Positions 60,401-64,000 of a stretch of 64,000 nucleotides of DNA are shown here, piece by piece. Source of the DNA: Pseudothioclava sp033100795 (GTDB taxonomy: Bacteria; Pseudomonadota; Alphaproteobacteria; Rhodobacterales; Rhodobacteraceae); NCBI RefSeq assembly GCF_033100795.1, contig NZ_JAWLVI010000001.1:1130254-1194253 (forward strand), read 5' to 3'. The notes beneath the pieces were generated by a model that saw only the letters and a list, made by a program, of their open reading frames with translations, made no database searches and was not told where the DNA came from. How positions within the stretch are numbered: the stretch's first letter is position 1; each line of letters begins with the position of its first letter. The position numbers and the translations under genes were made by a program.

Positions 60401-60463
60401 GGTCTGGCCAGCCGCCACAAGGCCGAGCAGGAAGCGCTGGTCAACGAAGCATTGGAGGGCTGA
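57461..60463 (+). CDS. sucA: 2-oxoglutarate dehydrogenase E1 component (with 41-bp assembly duplication at its 3' end)
   Basis: SucA decarboxylates 2-oxoglutarate with thiamine diphosphate. The N-terminal signature SSFLQGANADYVEQLYARYA, active-site GMPHRGRLNVLANVMSKPF, the ThDP motif LHGDAAFAGQGVVAE and FGHNEGDEP, and the C-terminal LLPHGFEGQGPEHSSARLE are all present. As given it has 1000 codons. A 41-bp direct repeat around an N at 60394 adds 14 codons near the end (ATGLASRHKAEQE twice); the true protein is probably about 986 residues. The frame stays open either way. AGGTGAC precedes the ATG, and sucB starts one base after the stop. Confidence 0.95.
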   Translation: MNDQSPNDTFHASSFLQGANADYVEQLYARYAQDPSSVDAAWADFFATLGDDQLAVTKSAQGASWDRPDWPPMPSDDLTGALTGEWPAAKELKGAGDKIKAKAAEKGVEVSDEAVKRAVLDSIRALMIIRAYRIRGHLIADIDPLGMRDSALHPELDPKAYGFTDADMDRPIFIDNVLGLQIASMRQIMDVLKRTYCGTFALQYMHISDPEEASWLKERIEGLGKEIAFTREGRRAILNKLVEAEGFEKFLHVKYMGTKRFGLDGGEALIPAMEQIIKRGGALGLKEVVIGMPHRGRLNVLANVMSKPFRAIFHEFQGGSYKPDDVDGSGDVKYHLGASSDRSFDDNKVHLSLTANPSHLEAVNPVVLGKVRAKQDQLNDEDRIAVLPILLHGDAAFAGQGVVAECFALSGLKGHRTGGTMHIVVNNQIGFTTAPHFSRSSPYPTDNALVVEAPIFHVNGDDPEAVVHAAKVATEFRQKFHKDVVLDIFCYRRFGHNEGDEPMFTNPAMYKNIKGHKTTLQLYTERLVADGLIPEGEIEDMKAAFQSHLNEEFEIGKQFKPNKADWLDGRWSHLDRQTAEYDAGVTSVSPETFKEVGTALTSYPENFDIHKTVARQLDAKKAMFENGKGFDWATAEALAFGSLLTEGFPVRLAGQDCTRGTFSQRHSGLIDQTTEDRYYPLNHIRAGQSRYEVIDSALSEYAVLGFEYGYSLAEPNALTMWEAQFGDFANGAQIMFDQFINSGERKWLRMSGLVCLLPHGFEGQGPEHSSARLERFLQLSAEDNWIVANCSTPANYFHILRRQIHRNFRKPLILMTPKSLLRHPLCTSSADEFTTGSFFRRVMWDDADPQHQGNSEFKLAADAKVKRVVICSGKVYYDLLAERDKRDLEDVYILRLEQFYPFPAHSMVTELSRFKGAEVIWCQEEPKNQGAWTFVEPNIEWVLTKIEAKHTRARYAGRAASASPATGLASRHKAEQEXATGLASRHKAEQEALVNEALEG
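60353..60435 (+). repeat. 41-bp exact direct repeat around one N (probable contig join)
   Basis: Bases 60353-60393 and 60395-60435 are identical, separated by a single N at 60394. Exact identity with a lone ambiguous base is what two contig ends with an unmerged overlap leave behind. Removing one copy plus the N deletes 42 bases and keeps the sucA frame. Confidence 0.9.
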
Positions 60464-60464
60464 T

Positions 60465-61973
60465 ATGAGCACCGAAGTCCGTGTGCCCACCCTGGGCGAA
60501 TCCGTGACCGAAGCCACCGTCGCCACCTGGTTCAAGAAACCGGGTGACGCGGTCGCCGTTGACGAAATGCTCTGCGAGCTTGAGACCGACAAAGTCACCG
60601 TCGAAGTGCCCGCCCCCGTGGCTGGCACCCTGGGCGAGATCGTCGCAGCCGAAGGCGTGACCGTCGGCGTTGATGCCCTTCTTGCTGTTATTACCGAGGG
60701 TGCGGCAGCCGCCGCCCCGGCCCCCAAACAAAATTCCGGCGCCGCCGCAGCGCCCCAATCCAATGAGGTCAAAATGACTGACGTTATGGTTCCGACGTTG
60801 GGCGAATCCGTTGCTGAAGCGACGGTCTCCACCTGGTTCAAGAAAGTGGGCGACACTGTCGCGCAGGACGAAATGCTGTGCGAGCTTGAAACCGACAAGG
60901 TCTCGGTCGAGGTTCCCTCGCCCGTCGCAGGTGTGCTGACCGAAATCGTGGCCCCCGAGGGCACCACGGTTGATGCCTCGGCCAAGCTGGCCGTTGTGGC
61001 CGAAGGCGCTGCGGCTGGTTCCGTCGCCGCCGCTCCGGCGGCTGCCGCCCCTGCCGCTGCTCCGGCAGCATCGGGCGCGAAAGACGTCGAGAACGCACCG
61101 TCCGCGAAAAAGCTGATGGCGGAAAAGGGCATTGATCCGGCATCGGTTCAGGGCACGGGCAAAGATGGCCGCGTGATGAAAGAAGACGTGGCGAATGCCT
61201 CGGCCGCTCCGGCTGTGTCGATTGCGCCTGCTCCGGCAGCCGCTCCGCGCGCTCCGGGCAACCCGTCCGACGCCGCCCGCGAAGAGCGCGTCAAGATGAC
61301 CCGCCTGCGCGCTACCATCGCACGCCGCCTGAAAGACGCGCAGAACACCGCCGCGATGCTGACCACCTATAACGAGGTGGACATGTCGGGCATCATGGCG
61401 CTGCGCAACGAATACAAGGACAGCTTCGAGAAGAAGCACGGCGTCCGCATGGGCTTTATGTCCTTCTTCACCAAGGCTTGCTGCCATGCGCTGAAAGAAG
61501 TGCCCGAAGTCAACGCCGAGATCGACGGCGGCGACATCGTCTACAAGCACTACGTCCACATGGGCGTGGCTGCTGGCACGCCGACCGGCCTTGTGGTTCC
61601 GGTTATCCGCGACGCCGACCAGATGTCATTCGCCGAGATTGAGAAAGCGATCGCTGAAAAGGGCAAGCGCGCCCGTGACGGCAAGCTCTCGATGGCGGAA
61701 ATGCAGGGCGGCACCTTCACCATCTCGAACGGTGGTGTCTATGGCTCGCTGATGTCCTCGCCGATTCTGAACCCGCCACAGTCGGGTATCCTTGGCATGC
61801 ACAAGATCCAGGATCGTCCGGTCGTGGTGAACGGTCAGATCGTGATCCGCCCGATGATGTATCTGGCGCTCAGCTATGACCACCGCATCGTCGACGGCAA
61901 AGGCGCCGTGACCTTCCTCGTCCGCGTCAAGGAAGCGCTGGAAGACCCGCGCCGCCTGCTGCTGGACCTGTAA
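60465..61973 (+). CDS. sucB: 2-oxoglutarate dehydrogenase E2 (dihydrolipoyl succinyltransferase) with two lipoyl domains
   Basis: SucB moves the succinyl group to CoA. The 502-residue form has two tandem lipoyl domains: EVRVPTLGESVTEATVATWF with lipoyl lysine K43 (ELETDKVTVEV), and VMVPTLGESVAEATVSTWFK with K145 (ELETDKVSVEV). An Ala/Pro linker, a peripheral-subunit-binding domain (APSAKKLMAEKGIDPASVQG) and the catalytic domain follow, ending with SYDHRIVDGKGAVTFL. E. coli SucB has one lipoyl domain and about 405 residues. An internal ATG at 60774 with its own GAGG site would give a 399-residue single-lipoyl form. Confidence 0.95.
   Translation: MSTEVRVPTLGESVTEATVATWFKKPGDAVAVDEMLCELETDKVTVEVPAPVAGTLGEIVAAEGVTVGVDALLAVITEGAAAAAPAPKQNSGAAAAPQSNEVKMTDVMVPTLGESVAEATVSTWFKKVGDTVAQDEMLCELETDKVSVEVPSPVAGVLTEIVAPEGTTVDASAKLAVVAEGAAAGSVAAAPAAAAPAAAPAASGAKDVENAPSAKKLMAEKGIDPASVQGTGKDGRVMKEDVANASAAPAVSIAPAPAAAPRAPGNPSDAAREERVKMTRLRATIARRLKDAQNTAAMLTTYNEVDMSGIMALRNEYKDSFEKKHGVRMGFMSFFTKACCHALKEVPEVNAEIDGGDIVYKHYVHMGVAAGTPTGLVVPVIRDADQMSFAEIEKAIAEKGKRARDGKLSMAEMQGGTFTISNGGVYGSLMSSPILNPPQSGILGMHKIQDRPVVVNGQIVIRPMMYLALSYDHRIVDGKGAVTFLVRVKEALEDPRRLLLDL
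60765..60776 (+). promoter_or_regulatory. Internal ribosome-binding site and ATG within sucB
   Basis: GAGG at 60765-60768 is followed after 5 bases by ATG 60774, in frame, at the first residue of the second lipoyl domain (MTDVMVPTLGES). The spacing is ideal for initiation, and the product would match the length of ordinary SucB. Confidence 0.5.
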
Positions 61974-61982
61974 TCGCACTTC

Positions 61983-62007
61983 GGGGCGGCCCTTGCGCCG
62001 CCCCTTC
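61983..62007 (+). terminator. Hairpin between sucB and lpd
   Basis: GGGGCGGC pairs with GCCGCCCC around a 6-base loop, 10 bases past sucB, followed by TTCTT. It may partly uncouple lpd from the suc genes. Confidence 0.6.
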
Positions 62008-62081
62008 TTCCATCTTCGCCCGACTGGCCGAACGGCATCGGGCGCGCGGGGCTCCCCGCGACCAGTCAAAGGACTATTCCA

Positions 62082-63470
62082 ATGGCAGACTTCGACGTAA
62101 TCGTGATCGGTGGTGGCCCGGGTGGCTATGTCTGTGCGATCCGCTGTGCGCAACTTGGCCTGAAAACCGCCTGTGTCGAGGGCCGCGAGACCCTTGGCGG
62201 CACCTGCCTCAACGTGGGCTGCATCCCCTCGAAGGCGCTTTTGCACGCGACCCACAGCCTGCACGAAGCCGAGCATAACTTCGCCAAGATGGGCCTGAAG
62301 GGCAAATCCCCCTCGGTCGATTGGGAGCAGATGCAGGCCTACAAGCAGGACGTCATCAACGGCAACACCAAGGGCATCGAGTTCCTGTTCAAGAAGAACA
62401 AGGTGACTTGGCTCAAGGGCTGGGGCTCGATCCCGGCGGCCGGTCAGGTGAAGGTCGGCGAGGAGGTCCACTCGGCCAAGAACATCATCATCGCTTCCGG
62501 CTCGGTTCCCTCGAGCCTTCCGGGCATCGAGATTGACGAAGACACCATCGTCACCTCGACCGGTGCGCTGTCGCTCAAGAAAACCCCGAAATCGATGGTC
62601 GTGATCGGCGCAGGCGTGATCGGGCTTGAGATGGGCTCGGTCTACAAGCGTCTTGGCGCCGACGTGACGGTCGTCGAATTCCTCGACAACATCACGCCCG
62701 GCATGGATGCCGAGGTCGCCAAGTCGTTCCAGAAGCTGCTGGCCAAGCAGGGCATCAAGTTCGTTATGGGCGCTGCCGTTCAGGGCGTTGCCAAGGGCAA
62801 GAACAAGAACACCGTCAGCTACAAGCTGCGCAAGGACGACAGCGAGCATTCGATTGATGCCGAGGTCGTTCTGGTCGCAACCGGTCGCAAGCCCTACACC
62901 GACGGTCTGGGCCTTGCCGAACTGGGCGTCGAGATGACCGACCGCGGTCAGGTCAAGACCGACGCGCATTGGGCGACCAACGTCAAAGGCATCTACGCCA
63001 TCGGTGACGCGATCGTCGGTCCGATGCTGGCCCACAAGGCCGAGGACGAAGGCATGGCCGTCGCCGAGGTTGTCGCGGGCAAGCATGGCCATGTGAACTA
63101 CGGTGTGATCCCGGGCGTGATCTATACCACCCCCGAGGTCGCCAGCGTCGGCCAGACCGAAGAGCAGCTCAAGGCCGAGGGCCGCGCCTATAAGGTCGGC
63201 AAGTTCTCGTTCATGGGCAACGGCCGCGCCAAGGCCGTGTTCCAGGGCGACGGCTTCGTCAAGCTGATCGCGGACAAGGAAACCGACCGTATTCTTGGCT
63301 GCCACATCATCGGCCCGGCAGCGGGTGACATGATCCACGAGATCTGTGTCGCGATGGAGTTCGGCGCCTCGGCTCAGGACATCGCGCTGACCTGCCACGC
63401 GCACCCGACCTATTCGGAGGCCGTGCGCGAAGCCGCGCTGGCCTGTGGCGACGGCGCAATCCACGCCTGA
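62082..63470 (+). CDS. lpd: Dihydrolipoyl dehydrogenase (E3)
   Basis: This 462-residue flavoenzyme reoxidises dihydrolipoyl groups of the 2-oxoglutarate dehydrogenase. VIVIGGGPGGYVCAIRCAQL binds FAD, GGTCLNVGCIPSKALLH holds the redox disulphide, VIGAGVIGLEMGSVYKRLG binds NAD, and the C-terminal LTCHAHPTYSEAVREAAL has the catalytic His-Glu pair. AAAGGAC precedes the ATG. As the last gene of the suc block it probably serves this complex first. It is followed by a strong terminator. Confidence 0.97.
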   Translation: MADFDVIVIGGGPGGYVCAIRCAQLGLKTACVEGRETLGGTCLNVGCIPSKALLHATHSLHEAEHNFAKMGLKGKSPSVDWEQMQAYKQDVINGNTKGIEFLFKKNKVTWLKGWGSIPAAGQVKVGEEVHSAKNIIIASGSVPSSLPGIEIDEDTIVTSTGALSLKKTPKSMVVIGAGVIGLEMGSVYKRLGADVTVVEFLDNITPGMDAEVAKSFQKLLAKQGIKFVMGAAVQGVAKGKNKNTVSYKLRKDDSEHSIDAEVVLVATGRKPYTDGLGLAELGVEMTDRGQVKTDAHWATNVKGIYAIGDAIVGPMLAHKAEDEGMAVAEVVAGKHGHVNYGVIPGVIYTTPEVASVGQTEEQLKAEGRAYKVGKFSFMGNGRAKAVFQGDGFVKLIADKETDRILGCHIIGPAAGDMIHEICVAMEFGASAQDIALTCHAHPTYSEAVREAALACGDGAIHA

Positions 63471-63494
63471 AAAGAGCTGATAGTTCAAAATGGG

Positions 63495-63519
63495 GGGTGG
63501 CCACCCGGCCACCCTTTTT
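63495..63519 (+). terminator. Rho-independent terminator after lpd
   Basis: GGGTGGCC and GGCCACCC form an 8-bp stem with an ACCC loop, followed by TTTTT, 24 bases past the lpd stop. Confidence 0.88.
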
Positions 63520-63685
63520 CTGTTTATTTTCCGTCAAAACCCAGACGCGCTGGCTGGACATCTTTGAACCCGGCGCCCCGATCGCTGGTGTCAAGAGCCG
63601 TCGAAGCCATCAATCTGCGCGCTTGGCGACGGGCAGAAAACTCCGCGTCACTCTGGGCATATTCCAATGATTTCAGGAAGAAATC

Positions 63686-63759
63686 TGGAGGCGAGTAGCG
63701 GAATCGAACCGCTCTAGACGGATTTGCAATCCGCTGCATAACCTACCTGCCCACTCGCC
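63686..63759 (-). tRNA. tRNA-Cys(GCA)
   Basis: The minus strand folds as a cloverleaf: acceptor GGCGAGT pairs with ACTCGCC, the anticodon loop TTGCAAA gives anticodon GCA (63725-63727) on stem GCGGA/TCCGT, and the T arm is GAGCGGTTCGATTCCGCT. The discriminator is U73, as tRNA-Cys requires, and CCA is encoded. It lies 118 bases from the end of an IS66-type element. Confidence 0.93.
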
Positions 63760-63877
63760 GCAGATAGGCTTCGTCTACACGATGGAAAAACCGCCTGCAA
63801 GCCGATATTCCCGAAAACCCTGTGCCGAAGTGGCTGATGCTATGGGCTTCACCTGATCGGTTGGACGGCGTCTAAAC

Positions 63878-64000
63878 GTAAACATCCGGCGAAGGCCACG
63901 GTCAGGGTGCGTTGAGGGCGTCCTGTTGTGTTTTCCAGTGCCACGGCAGCAATTCGGGGAGGCGCGAGACGGGCAAGTCCGGCAGCCGCGCCAGGACGTC
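63878..64000 (-). mobile_element. IS66-family element, right-hand part cut by window edge
   Basis: The end of the element appears at GTAAACATCC (63878), matching the GTAA terminal bases of IS66-type inverted repeats. It encloses the C-terminal transposase fragment at 63902-64000. The rest, including the other inverted repeat and any 8-bp target duplication, lies outside the window. Confidence 0.7.
63902..64000 (-). CDS. IS66-family transposase TnpC, C-terminal fragment (cut by window edge)
   Basis: The last 32 codons and the stop are visible. They read DVLARLPDLPVSRLPELLPW and then HWKTQQDALNAP. The I/V-L-A-R-x-x-x-x-x-x-x-R-L-x-E-L-L-P-W ending is the standard C-terminus of IS66 transposases, the DDE enzyme of the element. 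Whether the rest is intact cannot be seen. Its stop lies 24 bases from the inferred element end, as is normal. Confidence 0.78.
   Translation of the reverse strand, partial: DVLARLPDLPVSRLPELLPWHWKTQQDALNAP

Noticed and set aside
60353..60435. Biological tandem repeat in the SucA C-terminus
   Set aside because: Exact 41-bp identity separated by a single N is better explained as unmerged contig ends.
61626..63512. 628-codon open frame antisense to sucB and lpd
   Set aside because: The frame lies opposite two clear enzyme genes, and its product is arginine/aspartate/histidine-rich without any family match.
63524..63739. 71-codon minus-strand ORF overlapping tRNA-Cys
   Set aside because: It begins inside the tRNA and has no family match or ribosome-binding site. 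The 63520-63685 stretch otherwise shows nothing I can support.
1..64000. CRISPR array, prophage or defence island
   Set aside because: No regularly spaced repeats, Cas, phage structural, restriction-modification or toxin-antitoxin genes were seen; the only mobile DNA is the IS66 end.

Overview
The window is chromosomal DNA of a Rhodobacterales alphaproteobacterium (Rhodobacteraceae/Paracoccaceae type). The signs are about 60-68% GC in most genes, an F0 operon with divergent b and b' subunits and no F1 genes beside it, a TCA-cycle gene block that also carries ethylmalonyl-CoA pathway genes, a glcDEF operon, DUF1989, DUF4159 and Hint-type proteins common in this order, and a heat-shock promoter of the RpoH form. 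I do not assign a genus.

Layout. 1-4830: part of a nonulosonic (pseudaminic) acid locus (pseI, pseC, pseB, a GT-B-like transferase and a truncated DUF218 gene of lower GC). 4898-15382: housekeeping and envelope genes (NlpC/P60 peptidase, M17 aminopeptidase, carbonic anhydrase, DUF4139 protein, asd, a GT29 sialyltransferase-like gene, an MFS transporter, a ModE-like regulator, Hsp20, a secreted trypsin-like protease). 15453-19270: glycolate oxidase glcDEF. 20047-26790: MoxR/DUF58/DUF4159 envelope operon. 26860-37356: mixed genes including hydroxypyruvate isomerase, a CDF metal exporter, a divergent GT14/sulfotransferase pair, adenosine kinase, nth, a Hint protein that lacks its cysteine, an AraC-methyltransferase DNA-repair fusion, an OmpA lipoprotein and a GntR/FadR-type regulator. 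37409-40007: F0 ATP synthase operon. 40234-42697: ArsR regulator, DUF1989 protein, a 47-residue ORF and a lipoprotein peptidase. 42751-63470: a TCA block with sdhCDA-lipoprotein-sdhB, mesaconyl-CoA hydratase, a Mcl2-type malyl-CoA thioesterase, mdh, sucC, sucD, lipoprotein, sucA, sucB and lpd, interrupted by three glycan-type genes. 63686-64000: tRNA-Cys and the end of an IS66-family element. No gene-free stretch exceeds 300 bases.

Regulation is where the sequence is most informative. The sdhC and sucC leaders both carry a pair of GTGATCAC palindromes with exactly the same 21-bp centre spacing and the same orientation, which suggests one unidentified regulator for both TCA operons. The glcD leader and the leader of the GntR-type gene at 36577 share a GGT-N11-ACC inverted repeat placed 2 bp from the ribosome-binding site in each, which suggests that this regulator controls the glc operon and itself. 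An ArsR gene has a perfect 16-bp palindrome upstream, and hsp20 has a near-consensus RpoH promoter.

No CRISPR array, prophage or clear defence system is visible. The strongest candidates for new biology are the tandem-palindrome TCA operator, the GT29-family protein near a pseudaminic acid locus, the double-lipoyl SucB with an internal ribosome-binding site, and two small lipoproteins embedded in TCA operons. One 41-bp repeat around an N in sucA is almost certainly an assembly join and not biology.
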